From the NCBI GenBank assembly GCA_032622095.1, contig CP136063.1, forward strand, positions 26,414,987-26,478,986: 64,000 nt of DNA, written 5' to 3'. The notes beneath the pieces are model-generated. The model ran no database searches. It had not been told where the DNA came from and was given only the letters and a program-made list of their open reading frames with translations. Origin of the DNA: Siphonodentalium dalli (lineage: Eukaryota > Mollusca > Scaphopoda > Gadilida > Siphonodentaliidae). Numbering within the stretch: the first letter of the stretch is position 1; each line of letters begins with the position of its first letter. This document shows, one piece after another, positions 1 to 10,788 of the stretch. The position numbers were made by a program, and so were the translations under genes.

Positions 1-1857
1 ACTCCCACATTTCTCTCTCGCTCTATTACAATGTGAAAAGTATATTTTGGGGTATAAAACATGATGGGTACGATTAAAATATTGCTCTTTTGCATAACAT
101 AACCGGGTACTAACCGCAACGTAACTAACCAGCCTCAAAGGCATAGCTTCCAGCAATGTCAGTTCCGATCACTTCCTGTTTCAATTTAACAACGCGTTTA
201 GAGCGTGTACACTCGCAAGATATAAAATAAATTCACCTTTTAAAATTCCTTAGTACTATTCCAACAAAATTCAGAAGTTTTAAACATCTTTATACCTTTA
301 TAGACATGCAGTATGTCCTGGGGTATGGCAGGAGGGGGAAACCTGACGAGGGGAATGGGGGCGGTATCGCGGAAACCCTGATTATGAACATACAATAGAT
401 TCATCAATACCACCCCCATCCATCCACCATTTTGCATTCACTAGGAATTTGCACATGAATATTTTTTTGGCTTATTATACGAGGCCAGGAAGCCACACCT
501 TCGCTTACCTCAAATTAACTGTTGATCTACTAGTACCTTCTACCGGTATATCCGAAAATAAGGTATAAAATTGAGATAATGCAATGAACAAAATAGAATA
601 ACATTAAAGAATTCATCAATATATTAAGACCACATACATCAGCTTCCAAAACATCATAACTGTGATTAGAACAATACAGAACTAATTGAGCAAATTGAGA
701 GGCACGATTTATAAAAATTAAACCAAATGGAAAATCTCCTGATATATTAAATTTTTCTTGGATTTAAATTAATATACATGTATATTGTTTTGGATTTTTA
801 TGCTCATATCCCCAAAATGTTATGTAGACAATGTCAACCCCCCCCCCTCTTCTTATTTTTTTTTGGTGACTATTACTCAATTTACTGTCCCCATATTTTT
901 TATCTTTCTCTTATGTATTCCATGGCACACTGTTGTCATTATGTAATATATGATATATAACTTGGATTATCAAATAAAATCAATTGAGTTCGTGTTTAAA
1001 AGAACGTTACTATCACAAAATTAAGAGACTTCACATACCGCACCACGTGGCCCGGTTCTGCGTTTTTGCAAGCCATTGTTGTATGCATATGTTGCATAGT
1101 TGTGCCATATATTTTGGAAAATGGTGGGCTATTTGTGTCATTGTCAAGATGGCTATATATTTCTAAATTACAGCTCGACAATTTAAATATTTATCGGCCT
1201 TATAAAAAACAAGGAAGGGGAACTATCCTGTTACGGAACATATAGTCAAAGCTCTGAATGTTGATGACATTAGGCACAATAATATTGTTGTTAGCTGCTT
1301 CCAATACCTGTACGGTTCGGATAGTTAACGATATGACACAACTTTTACACGCCAATGAGGGGGGTGCACGGTTCTGTATATTCTCAATAATCAAGGAATT
1401 TATTCATTTCTGTGCGAACCATGTTGTTACTATGGGGTTAACCCCCACAAGAGCTAAAACAACCCACAATGCAGCACTGGACAGACAAATACTTTCACAA
1501 TGTACCTCCCGTAAGAACAGACAGACTTACATACGGGTCTCTTAGTGTCAAGCTTTATGTGACTGTTATGTCCATATTTAGGGCAAATTGTGTGACGTTC
1601 AGAAAGAAACTGAAAAATAAGCCTTCCTTATGGGAAATAACTCTTCATATCCGGTGCTTGAATAGATCCGTACCTTAGGTATTTCGCTCCATTTTTATAC
1701 CTAAGGATATAGAGCACATTCATGGGGAAAAAATTTGTGTATAGTTTTTCGCTTAAACTGTTCTACGAAGTAAAGTAAGAAGGGATATAAACATTAAGTT
1801 CAGTGTCCAAGATACCTCATCTAGAAGATACATATTTTGGGTAAGAAAATATTATTT
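1..1857. other. no recognisable gene
   Basis: AT-rich sequence with only short open frames of less than 100 codons. None has a recognisable domain, composition or context. A run of C near 838-848 and short T runs are present. I see no repeat or RNA gene that I can support here. Confidence 0.6.
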
Positions 1858-1861
1858 CTAA

Positions 1862-2046
1862 ATGGTCCTGCCCCAATCGAGCACTCCCGCTCCGATTTGG
1901 GTGTTTTTAGTTGTATATAATCTATTTCGTTTAAGTTTAATTCACTGTCATTTCTATTCAGTTGCTTCACTCGATTTTGATAATCTGTTTCTTCTTGTCG
2001 TGATATGGCTTTATTCCTAAAACGACGTTAAACATCAATCAATCAA
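1862..2046 (+). repeat. dispersed short repeat, copy A
   Basis: This copy shares a long stretch with 2632-2797: CCCCAATCGAGCACTC, then GATTTTGATAATCTGTTTCTTC and a GTCGTGAT-TGGCTTT block. It ends in GACGTTAAACATCAATCAAT, a tail of short ATCA repeats typical of SINE-like or MITE-like repeats in mollusc genomes. No internal RNA polymerase III boxes were confirmed. Confidence 0.6.
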
Positions 2047-2101
2047 TTTCTCAAGTCACATACTCGGCTGCCGTTTCTAAGAAAAAGTTCAGGAGAATGA
2101 T

Positions 2102-2193
2102 ATTTCTCTTGTTCCTGAACCTGTCTCACAGGCAATGGATACTGTAGTAGCTGTATCCATTGCCTGTAAGACGGGTTCAGGAACAGAGAAATA
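2102..2193. repeat. imperfect palindrome (hairpin)
   Basis: An arm of about 40 bp (CTGTTCCTGAACC-like, GGCAATGGATA) is followed after about 12 bp by its inverted copy (TATCCATTGCC, GGTTCAGGAACAGAGAAAT). It would fold into a long hairpin. It lies between the two copies of the dispersed repeat and has no visible coding function. Confidence 0.8.
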
Positions 2194-2631
2194 CTACAGT
2201 TTTGACATTTACTCCGAAACCAACAAAGGATGTTGACCCTGCAGTTGTTCCAAAACAAAAATCTCCAAGGTCTGTCAGAGGTTGAACAATGAATTGTTTA
2301 CAGTTTGATGCGATGCTCAGAGAGGGGGACACTATTGAATTGTGGAATCACGCTGGCTGTTGGGCAAGGGATCATCTACCGGTGATCCAGCCACCCGATC
2401 GTCAATTTGATGAAATAAGACTCATGCCAGATTCAACAGATATCAATATCTTCTCAATTATCCTGCAATGTTGTGTGTCAAATACTGTGAATATTTTGAG
2501 CAAAAAGAGTATTAATACATTATTTATATTTGAAGAAATCTTTTCATGTAGGTTTTCTGTCTGCTGTTTTCAAAACAGTATTTCTATTTGGTCTGTTTTA
2601 TATGTGTTTGCACAGTGGTCAGTATCGTTAA

Positions 2632-2797
2632 TGGTTCTGGCCCCAATCGAGCACTCACACTCTGATTTTGGGTGTTTTTATTTGTATATATTTTGTTTCA
2701 TTTTAGTCTAATTCACTGTCATTTCTATTCACAGTTGCTTCACTCGATTTTGATAATCTGTTTCTTCTCGTCGTGATGTGGCTTTGTTGCTAAAAAT
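2632..2797 (+). repeat. dispersed short repeat, copy B
   Basis: Second copy of the element at 1862-2046, in the same orientation, with the same CCCCAATCGAGCACTC and GATAATCTGTTTCTTC blocks. The terminal GACGTTAAAC tail is missing or replaced by other sequence, so this copy is truncated or diverged at its 3' end. Confidence 0.6.
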
Positions 2798-2934
2798 AAG
2801 CTGCTGTGTTTAGAGGTTTATGAAGGTTACAAAATTTCATAAAGAATGCTCATATAATACCTCGATAATTATGTACATGAACAAATTTGATTAAAGATGG
2901 ATTTTCTCTTTAAATAATAAATTTTAAATAGTTG

Positions 2935-3365
2935 CGTGGATATAAAATAATAGATATGAACTGAAGACCCCTGTCCGGAAAAGCTTCTATCAATTAATAT
3001 TGATTTTATTTCGAATAAATCGGGACCGTTCATGTTACTATTTTTAGAACAGACCATTCGGATGATACCATATTGCGATATAGAGCATTGGTGTTCCTAC
3101 GGCTATGCAACGGAAGTCAAATGTCACAGATTGGTTGTTTGTATTGTTTTGTTCCACAGATATAAGCGCTGATAAGTATAATTAACGTTTATTTGTGACA
3201 AAATTGCACAATATAATTTCTGGTCTCTGTAACCACTATCGTTCGTTAGCTGAACAAGCACACCTTTTTAGACCAGAAAATATTTGAAATAAAATTAATA
3301 TTAATCGATAGAAGCATTTCCGGACAGGAGTCTTCGATTCAAATCTAATATTTTATACCCTGGTA
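2935..3365. repeat. inverted repeat pair and diverged relic of the long-TIR element
   Basis: Positions near 2940-3025 and 3285-3360 are inverted copies of each other, with shared words TTCCGGACAGG and GATAGAAGC. Between them, 3060-3230 resembles 39250-39370, an arm of the 9.9-kb element. Both read GTCAAATGTC, GTATTGTTTT, ATTAACGTTTA and CACAATATAATTT in the same order. I read this as an old, small relative of that element. Confidence 0.5.
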
Positions 3366-4144
3366 ACTATATAATACGTACATGTTTACAAAGAGATAGT
3401 CCACCTTTAACTTTAATATAATTTTCATTATTAATAACTATCTAATTATGAGACTTTGCATATCGAAACAAGTCTTACTTTCATTCTGTAATTATTAATA
3501 CAAGTTTAATTAGACCACAATATACCAAAGTTTAATCAACAGTGACAATAAGTTTTAAAGCATTAAAAATATTAGGAACATCATATTGACACTACTATAT
3601 ATTTTTGAACTTACTACAACATTATTTTGGTTTGTTGACAAACCACTATAATAATTATGTTGTGCCAATGTGCTTTAATGTGTTTTTAACAGACTCTTAG
3701 ATTAATTACAATGTTGCCTTTTGATCCCTTTAAATAGTTCAATTGGTTACAATGGGTTGTTGTAATGTAGTTTGAGTTGTGGGAAAGGTTAAAGGTTAAT
3801 GCGTAATTTATAGTTATATATTATCGTATTTTCTTGAAAAGAGTTGTTTTCCATTTTGAAAACGAGTGGCTTCTCTTAAGGTTGTTTCGAATGTAATCAG
3901 ACATTCGTTTTCCTCTTGCAAATGTCCGTTGTCGTGGAGCCTGGCCCTTATAATTTCTCCCCGGATTCTTTACCCCTCCACTCCCCTTGAAATTGTACAA
4001 TGTTGGTTCATCTCGAAATCTTGTTTCGTCAGATTCATGCGACGAGTCTGAGTCAGAAGACTAAAAAAGTCTGGTCTCTTGCAAGCGTTTGTGTAGATAT
4101 ATATCAAATTGAATAATTTTTATCTAGAAGTAAAGCATGTTATT
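3366..4144. other. no recognisable gene
   Basis: AT-rich sequence. The 61-codon frame at 3866-4051 has no domain and no supporting context. Nothing else is seen. Confidence 0.6.
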
Positions 4145-4148
4145 TTAA

Positions 4149-4609
4149 CCCTTTACCCAACAGAACGGCCCTGTGCCAATGCATTCTCTTATATATGCGA
4201 GTCGACCATATGTCGCTTCGCATATATAAGAGAATGCATTGGCTTAACACATATTAAAAATGATAAAATTGTCAAAGAATGTAGAAAAATATTATAAAAA
4301 TTGTTAAAAAAATGTAAGAAAAAATTATAAAATTGTTAAAGAATGTAAGAAAAAATGGTAAAAAGTGTTAAAAAATGAATTTTATTTTTAGGCCAATGCA
4401 TTATCTTATATATGCGAGGCGACCTATGGTTGACTCGCATATATAAGAGAATGCTTTGGCACAGGGCATAACTGTAACCATCACAATGTGGTCAATGAAC
4501 CGGTTCCAATGATATCCACATTGGTATGGTGTTATTGAGACAGACCGAAGATATTTTAGGCTGTTGAAGCTTTATTTGGCCGTTTTTGGCCGTTTTGTTG
4601 GGTAAAGGG
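4149..4609. mobile_element. piggyBac-like MITE with TTAA target site
   Basis: The element begins CCCTTTACCCAACAGAACGG and ends in the inverse, CCGTTTTGTTGGGTAAAGGG. It is flanked on both sides by TTAA (4145-4148 and 4610-4613), the target duplication used by piggyBac transposases. Inside lie two hairpins, 4175-4243 and 4392-4460. Each is built from GCCAATGCATT and ATATATGCGAG blocks, and the outer halves of the two hairpins are themselves inverted copies. At 461 bp with no ORF it is non-autonomous. A degraded relative of the hairpin (TATGCG near 6223 and CGCATATAT near 6250) lies outside it. Confidence 0.75.
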
Positions 4610-4634
4610 TTAACCTATTTCGCAGTAAAATAAT

Positions 4635-4743
4635 GTTAACACTAATAACATATAGACAGTTGTTAACACTAATAACATATAGACAGTTGTTAACACTAAT
4701 AACATGTAGACAGTTGTTAACACTAATAACATGTAGACAGTTG
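4635..4743 (+). repeat. 27-bp tandem repeat, four copies
   Basis: Four head-to-tail copies of a 27-bp unit starting GTTAACACTAATAACAT and ending AGACAGTT. Copies 1-2 read CATATAGAC and copies 3-4 read CATGTAGAC. The array starts about 20 bp after the piggyBac-like MITE. Confidence 0.9.
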
Positions 4744-5354
4744 AGTTTATGTGTTAAGATGTACATCTTGAAAAACTGAAATGGAGTGTCTCGTTATCCA
4801 TGTTTCAGTGAATGTAGAATACATAAAAATTATTCCAGTAAATTACGATCCGCCAGTTCAGGTGTGACAACTCGGATCAGTCACACTTACTAGTAATTTC
4901 GATGAATTAAACGAATTAAAAACCTAAAGCTATTATGGTTTTAGATTGCAACAAGGGAACTTAGTGTTATTTTAATTATAATATATGTTAGATCAACTAA
5001 TTTAAGTCCGTATGTTTCTTTTATTTCAGAAGAGAATAACGGAGAATTGATGGATTAACCGATAGAGTTAACAGGTAGCTGCTAGTGTTGCATGACAGCT
5101 TGGCTAAGTCATTTTATATTGTTAGTATCACTTTAAGAAATGTTAATAGTCTATATCTCAAGAGAACTTGATGTATGGGCCATTGTGGAGAGTAATATTG
5201 TTCTGATGCCTATAACAGTTATCGACGTTCTCTGGTCGTGTATAATCTTGATGCATAATTAATTACATACCATTTCAGCAACCTCTGTGTTTCTCTATCT
5301 TGTTTGGAGATATCAAAACAACACCAACAAAGACGAATATTGTCGGTTACTTGG
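4744..5354. other. no recognisable gene
   Basis: AT-rich DNA with no open frame that I can support and no clear repeat. Confidence 0.6.
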
Positions 5355-5455
5355 AGTGCGTTTCTGTGGGTTATTCTGGAATAGCATAGAATAGTCAAGC
5401 ATGCGCAGTGCGGTTATAGAATATCTCTAGCACGGAAACGCATTTTAATGTATTC
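5355..5455 (+). repeat. left terminal inverted repeat, PIF/Harbinger-like
   Basis: The sequence AGTGCGTTTCTGTGGGTTAT, then TCTGGAATAG, is matched in reverse at 24541-24597 (AGTGCGTTTCCGTGGGCCAT, then TCCGGAATGG on the minus strand). About 24 of the first 29 positions agree. A short inverted copy (CACGGAAACGCAT) also lies at about 5431-5444. I find no matching 3-bp target duplication outside the two ends, so the ends may come from related copies and not from one insertion. Confidence 0.5.
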
Positions 5456-5542
5456 TGCTATTGTTGAATGATCCGCTCTTTTCAGTTATTAGTATGGCAG
5501 CCATATAGCCATAACCAAAGCTGTAAGTTATTTGGTAAGGAA

Positions 5543-5840
5543 ATGAATGACGATAGCACAGAAACAGAAAACAGTAAAATATTTGGTTATGCAGAGAGCA
5601 CAATACCGTCTTATTGAGATTCAGATTTTCAGAGCCATTTTCATTTTAAAAAAGAAGCATTTGATATACTTTGGTCGGAACTTGGGGGATATCTAACAGG
5701 AGAATCGCAACATGGGGGGAAATACTCCAGTCGAACCCGAAAAACAGTTGTTGTTTGTAGATTGGACACTATCAAACCACAGGAGCCTGGAATTTGGCAA
5801 AAAAAACCTCATTTTATTGGCGGAACCACCACCCGGGACC
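5543..5840 (+). pseudogene. PIF/Harbinger transposase, N-terminal fragment
   Basis: A frame from ATG at 5543 has a TGA at 5615, then reads HFHFKKEAFDILWSELGGYL and QHGGKYSSRTRKTVVVC. This fits the start of Harbinger-family transposases, where a helix-rich segment with EAFD...LG.YL and HGGR precedes a short LW.L.N segment. Here the WTLSN part lies in the next frame, after about 5757, so one frameshift is needed. The catalytic DDE part is absent. The Myb/SANT-like gene at 6717-7799 is the usual partner gene of Harbinger elements, which supports the call. The gene is dead. Confidence 0.6.
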
Positions 5841-6716
5841 ACAGGTCACGGAAGGAACGAAACAAAAAATTGTTGCCACCCATTTTGAACTCAACTGTAT
5901 TCCTGCAAAAATATATTTTCACTAAAATTGTTGATCTACAACATTCCATATATAGGTATATTTTTCCAGTTCTTCGAAAATCTCACTGTATTTCGGTAAT
6001 TCACCAACGAACACCATCACCTGGTGAAATCGAAAGTAGCGGAAATAGTACCAAAATATGCGGAAACTTGACTTGTGAATAAACTGGTTGAATGACTCAC
6101 CGATTCATCATATTTGTTGATTACTAATACTTGGTGTCATCTTATAAAGTTTGCCTCCCTATACAGCTATATACAGCTATTTCGTTCATTGTGCCTTATA
6201 ATATGGATGAAATCTCTTTTATGTATGCGGGGGTCCCCACGGAAGACTCGCATATATATTAGAATACAATAGCTGACATAAGATCTTCAATACTGTACGA
6301 GCTCATCTCCCGTCAGGAAAGTGTTAAAGCGATAGAGTATATATATATATATATATATACCCGAGCCAAAGGTCCGACAAATGGGGGTCGTCCGGTTACG
6401 TACATGTATAATATATATATATATACATTTATTCTATACTCCAACACAAGTTGTTTAATATGTATACTGTATCACCCACAAGATATGAACTAGATGTTTC
6501 CCAAATATATAGCCTACCGTTTGTATTTATTGACTTAATCTGAAATCATAATAAAGGCAAAATAAAAAGGCAAGTTGATCTGCAACTTAATTCATATTTC
6601 ATCTGAAATAATAGACCTAACACGAACACTAATTATGGCAAAAACTAGTGCAAGTTAGTCTCCAACTTAATTGACGTAGGCTGTATTTAATAAGTACAGT
6701 ATTTGGTATAATAATG
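5841..6716. other. no gene; AT dinucleotide tracts
   Basis: Two TA runs flank a short unique segment at about 6338-6426. A degraded relative of the 4.2-kb hairpins lies at about 6210-6265. No supportable coding frame. Confidence 0.6.
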
Positions 6717-7799
6717 TCAATGTTTGCTTTGTTTCAACACGTCAATCAGTTCCCCGAACTTCTCCATCCTCTCTTTGTGCATTTTCAGCATATCTTCTCC
6801 ATTTGCAGCTTTTGATTGCTCTCAATCAAATTAACGAGAGTGTCCTTAGTGCTAGTCCGTTTTCTCTTCCTCTTTTCTGAGGTTTGCGTGGTTGCAGTGT
6901 CTGTGGGAGGTACATGTACGTCTCTATTGTCATCAGATTCATTGGGAAGAGCCTTGGGAGTTTTGTTTCTGACGTTCCCACAGTCGCGTTATCATCTGTG
7001 CTCATCGAAGCCATTAACTTTTTTGGGCGAACGTTCGCTTTAAGTTTATATCCGGCTCAGTTTGTCGTAAAAAGGACATGTTTTGTGCGGATTGCCAAAC
7101 AACTTATTGTGATCTTCAACCTTTCGGTAAGCCAAGGTTGATTTCCACTTATTTTTACACTGGGTTCCCATTATGGGCATGGTGTGTTCGGGCATTTGGT
7201 TTGATATCATTCGCCACGCGTTCTTCTTTTTCATTTTCCCACTGGTGAAATTATCCTGTTGGCTCTCGTACAAAAGAAATCAACGCCCGGGTCAAGTTGT
7301 CATTCCACACCATGGGCTGAGTTTCACTTGCAGTAGTCTGTGTATTAATATTGCCATCGATGTATGCGCTACTGATACTCTGTGATGTGGATGCTTGAAG
7401 TTGCGACTGTACGGTAGGAGTAGTAATGGCTGGCACTATGGCCCAGTACCCCCCAGAGGCTGGCACTATGGCCCAGTACCCCCCAGAGGCTGGCACTATG
7501 GCCCAGTACCCCCCAGATGCTGGCACTATGGCCCAGTACCCCCCAGATGCTGGCACTATGGCCCAGTACCCCCCAGATGCTGGCACTATGGCCCAGTACC
7601 CCCCAGATGCTGGCACTATGGCCCAGTGCCAGCATCTGGGGGGGGGGGGTACTGGGCCATAGTGCCAGCCTCTGGGGGGTACTGGGCCATAGTGCCAGCC
7701 TCTGTGGGGTACTGGGCCATAGTTCCAGCCCTGAGGATAGATGTTCCTGTCATTGATGTGACATTTCTGATCGAAAAAAATGAAAATGGACTTAGACAT
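6717..7799 (-). pseudogene. Myb/SANT-like DNA-binding protein (Harbinger partner type), disrupted
   Basis: Read on minus, the frame at 7251-7310 gives MVWNDNLTRALISF, and the next frame gives NFTSGKMKKKNAWRMIS, then GTQCKNKWKSTLAYRKVEDH and CPFYDKLSRI. This is the trihelix Myb/SANT-like pattern: W...LI, KKK.WR.I, QCKNKW, then a basic helix. A T-run indel near 7265-7275 breaks the domain. A further shift is needed before the C-terminus, which reads MLKMHKERMEKFGELIDVLK and stops at 6717-6719. That methionine-rich amphipathic tail is normal for this family. The N-terminal part is replaced or expanded by a 30-bp minisatellite encoding GWHYGPVPPR-type or GGYWAIVPAS-type repeats. Such proteins accompany Harbinger transposases and bind the element ends. 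The start is uncertain because the ATG at 7797-7799 lies upstream of the minisatellite. Confidence 0.65.
7428..7730. repeat. 30-bp minisatellite with internal inversion
   Basis: About seven copies of a 30-bp unit (GGCTGGCACTATG then GCCCAGTACCCCCCAGA) are followed, from about 7630, by about three copies in the opposite orientation. The junction contains a G run of 12 or so. Because the unit length is a multiple of three, all frames stay open, which creates several artificial repeat ORFs on both strands. Confidence 0.95.
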
Positions 7800-8181
7800 T
7801 TTTTCATTACTAATTTAAAAGTTTGTATAATTCTGACCAGAGATGACACATCGACACGAACAGAATCAATTGGTGGGGATCCTACAGTGAAAACGATTTT
7901 GTTGAAATTTATCATTTATTTTTCAAAAACAAGAACAAGAACAATGAACAATAATATATTATTATACATCAATAATATTAACAAAGAACAATAATTTATG
8001 TACAAAACAAGGTCTCAGATTTGAAGAAACTTAATTGAACATCCTACAACATCCTACAACATCCTACGCTGAATCAATAACAAAAGAGTCTATTTTGTGG
8101 AGTTGTTGACACATTCGTTGTTATCTGGTCGTCGTCTTCTTTGCGTTGTATGTATATCAGCCGTCGATGTCCCGGTGAAGT
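7800..8181. other. probable Polinton left flank and 3' UTR of its minus-strand genes
   Basis: No gene. Several AATAAA or AATAAT words occur on the minus strand around 7915-7990 and could end the capsid/protease transcript. A triple CATCCTACAA repeat lies at 8040-8068. The exact Polinton left end lies in this region, but I could not find its terminal inverted repeat. Confidence 0.4.
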
Positions 8182-8658
8182 TTAATTCAACAGCAAATTT
8201 GCTTTTCTGTATAATCGACCATAGTGCTTTCCAAACCATCGAACTATTGTTCTGTCATTCTTGAAGAAATCCCGAGAATTGAATAATCTTTTCATCATCT
8301 TTCCTTTCATCATGTGGTGGAGTGCGAATATACAATATAATCCACACACATTTGTCGCACGATGTTGATATCGTGTTGTATTCATAGTCCATGCTGATGA
8401 GTTCCTTTTTATGAATGGTAATATATATCGTCTCGGTGGTGGTAGTCCAAATGAGTCGAAGTATACAGCTGATCTTCCCTTGAATAACATCAAGGTCCAG
8501 TGTTCTCCTGGCTGATCCGATGAGTGCGTGTTCACAATATATGCTTGAATATGTTGTGGTTTCTTCTCTGGTAACAGATCTCTAGCACAAACATATGTGT
8601 TAAGTTTACACAACCAGGAATTGTCCAGAATATATTGAAGTTCAGCTGTCTGTATCGT
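8182..8658 (-). pseudogene. adenain-type cysteine protease (Polinton PRO), start codon lost
   Basis: Maturation protease of Polinton and adenovirus-type virions, which cleaves capsid precursors. Visible motifs are GEHWTLMLF with the catalytic His, YFDSFG with the acidic partner, and YQHRATNVCGLYC with the oxyanion Gln region and catalytic Cys. The order and spacing are those of adenain (about 150 residues). The frame runs without ATG into the end of the preceding gene. An ACG at 8656-8658 sits where a start would be expected, so the ATG may have mutated. The first usable near-cognate codon is a TTG at 8611-8613. The catalytic residues are intact. It is the last gene of the minus-strand block. 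Confidence 0.85.
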
Positions 8659-9100
8659 TGTAATTCTCTTTGACTCGCTGTGACCACATCAGAGTCCACT
8701 CTGCGTCGATTTTTTTGCGGTTAAGCTCCAAACTGTTTCTCAGATGATCCCACATAAGGTATGCTTCGAACTTCTCCTTGCAGTGTGGGTTTAACTCCAT
8801 CAGCTTCGGGAACCATCTTTCCATAACATTGTATATGTCAAGTTTAATCAGTGCTAAGTCGATAAACTGGTTTGTCCAATCATCATTTGTAGAGAACAAA
8901 CACAGAACATGTTCACGTTGACTAGGATGTTCTATTTTACATCCTTCACAGTTTGCTGACACTTCCTTGCGAATAATTTCTTGTAGTTCTTCAATCGTAG
9001 CGTTGTTGAGTGTCTCCAAGATCAGTTTTAATCTCGGAGCAACGTGTTGTGAACGTCGGTATTCTTCATAGTAGTTCCATAGCTGTGTTGTGAACTCCAT
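8642..9100 (-). CDS. Polinton protein of unknown function, 152 aa
   Basis: An intact frame from ATG at 9098-9100, one base after the major capsid stop (9102) and overlapping the protease region by about 17 bp. It is rich in charged residues and helix formers, with CEGC and HPSQREHVLC that could bind metal. It has no membrane segment. I do not recognise the family. Its place between the capsid and protease genes suggests a virion or assembly role, which is inference from position only. Confidence 0.6.
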   Translation of the reverse strand: MEFTTQLWNYYEEYRRSQHVAPRLKLILETLNNATIEELQEIIRKEVSANCEGCKIEHPSQREHVLCLFSTNDDWTNQFIDLALIKLDIYNVMERWFPKLMELNPHCKEKFEAYLMWDHLRNSLELNRKKIDAEWTLMWSQRVKENYNDTDS

Positions 9101-9101
9101 C

Positions 9102-10406
9102 CTAATAGTCAGTAAGCACTTCTCTCAAAGCTGTGATCTCTATTTCACTGTCGAATTCAGCATACACCAAAACGTTGACGGCTGTAGTGAGAGCTGTCAA
9201 GAACTGAAGCTCCAAACGCAGGTTCCCTGTCTTTATAGGATGTAGATGTCCCTCGTCGCTTCCTTGGTCCGGTGTCAAGTCGAAACCCCACAAACAATAA
9301 CCATTCATATATTCTTTTAAATTAATGCCAATTGATTTGTTAACACCAAACATTCCTAAAGATTGATACAAAGATAAATATGATCTGAGACATTGTTTTG
9401 TTGCGAAGTTTGGTTCAAATGGACGGTTATGTATTGTATGACCGTCTTGACTAACTTCCAATTTATTCAAACTGAAATGTTTGAAGTGGAATGGATTGGT
9501 ACCCAAATCTCCATTCATATCTTTATTTTCGACCAACGCAATAAAAAGTCTCTTTGGTAATTGTCCTTGAAATAAGTGGTCTTCAATTTTTGATCTAAGT
9601 CACGTACTAATTGTGAAAGTTTTTATTTCTACTCGTCTGATAGGTAGTTTCATTTTTGACTGGACAATTTCTTGATTTAATTTATTTGAGACCGCTGGAA
9701 AGAGACTAACTGTTCTGACATGGAACACTGCTGATTCGGAAACAATTTGTCCATCCTCGGAGCCAATGAGGCAAAATTTTTATGGTGATCTGTTTAATCT
9801 GATACGAATTTCAATTCCATTTGGTAAATATTTTTCTTGAAGAAACAGATCGGTGTGTAAGCGTCCGCATAGTTCAACAAATTTACTACCAGTGATCAAA
9901 CTTTCTCTAGAAGTTAATCCAGCATTAGCACCACCTTTGGTGCTCTCTTCAAATTGTTCTGCTGTATCGCCATACCACATTTCTAAATTTGCTAATTGAT
10001 TATCTTTATATTCTTGAGAGTATCCCAACAGATTTTCGAAATATGCTCGGTATGGGTAAGTGTCAGAATTTGAAGTTATCAATTTGTTGTTCAAGTAAAC
10101 ATTGATACTGCTGAACATGCTATGAAAGAAATTGTTAACAGGTGCTAATTCCGTAGCAGCTATCAAATTAGTTCCATCTTTTTTTGTAATTTTGAATTTC
10201 ACATAAAGATAAGATTGATTAATATCTGTCCACTTTTCGGTTTGAGATGGTATGACAAACTCTATCGGAGCAGAATTATTCAGCGGTGCAATAGGATGAT
10301 TTTCGATCCACTGCGATTCTGACATTGTAGCCACCGTTGGTGGAACATGTGTTATATCAAGTTCCGATTTATTGCATTCGCATGATCCATTTACCATTTG
10401 TGCCAT
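9102..10406 (-). pseudogene. major capsid protein (double jelly-roll), two in-frame stops
   Basis: The frame from ATG 10406 to 9102 would give 434 residues, close to the size of Polinton double jelly-roll major capsid proteins. Signature stretches are IEFVIPSQTEKWTDINQSYL near the N-terminus, FFHSMFSSINVYLNNKLI in the first roll, LFQGQLPKRLFIALVEN in the second roll and NVLVYAEFDSEIEI at the C-terminus. No frameshift is needed, but two nonsense codons interrupt it: TAA at 9780-9782 and TGA at 9600-9602. It would form the hexon-like capsomers. It starts 2 bp after the preceding gene ends (10409), as in an operon-like late block. It is not functional as it stands. Confidence 0.9.
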
Positions 10407-10408
10407 GA

Positions 10409-10783
10409 TTAATCAAAAATATCAAGAGCTCGACTGCTAGGATGTTTTTTCGACTGACTTTTTCGGCGTTTGACAGCTGAATGATTCATTTTTGAAGTCG
10501 CTACTCTTTTTCTAGGTTTTTGTCTCGAGTTCAAAATTTTATTTTTAGCTTGTGTGCCAAAAGATTTTAAAGCTTTTTTACCTTCAGACATCAACGCTTC
10601 TTTCGGACTTTTACCTTGATTAATAATTTCATCTGCAACACCAAAAGTGTGTTTTTTCGCAAGTTGTAAAGCTGTCCGACCAAGCGGTTTTAGAAATGGT
10701 ACAGCAGATCTCATAACTGATTTGAAAATTGAACCAATACCGTTACCATATTGCCGTGGTACGCCTCTATACACGGGGAACAT
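10409..10783 (-). CDS. pVI-like minor virion protein
   Basis: An intact 124-residue frame. The N-terminus MFPVYRGVPRQYGNGIGSIF resembles a small Polinton/adintovirus virion protein that starts YRG..RQYG.G.G..F. That protein has been compared with adenovirus protein VI: a basic protein with an amphipathic N-terminus lining the inner capsid. A glycine-rich start is followed by a hydrophobic helix (VMRSAVPFLKPLGRTALQLA) and a strongly basic C-terminal half (RQKPRKRV, KRRKSQSKK). It sits between the minor and major capsid genes, 5 bp from one and 2 bp from the other. No breaks are visible. Confidence 0.65.
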   Translation of the reverse strand: MFPVYRGVPRQYGNGIGSIFKSVMRSAVPFLKPLGRTALQLAKKHTFGVADEIINQGKSPKEALMSEGKKALKSFGTQAKNKILNSRQKPRKRVATSKMNHSAVKRRKSQSKKHPSSRALDIFD

Positions 10784-10788
10784 TGTTT

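Noticed and set aside
4635-4743. CRISPR-like array
   Set aside because: The four 27-bp units have no spacers, and the genome is eukaryotic; it is a simple tandem repeat.
7251-7994. Long repeat proteins on both strands (GWHYGPVPPR-type, GHSASIWGVL-type)
   Set aside because: They are translations of the 30-bp minisatellite in several frames; only the flanking Myb/SANT-like part has family features.
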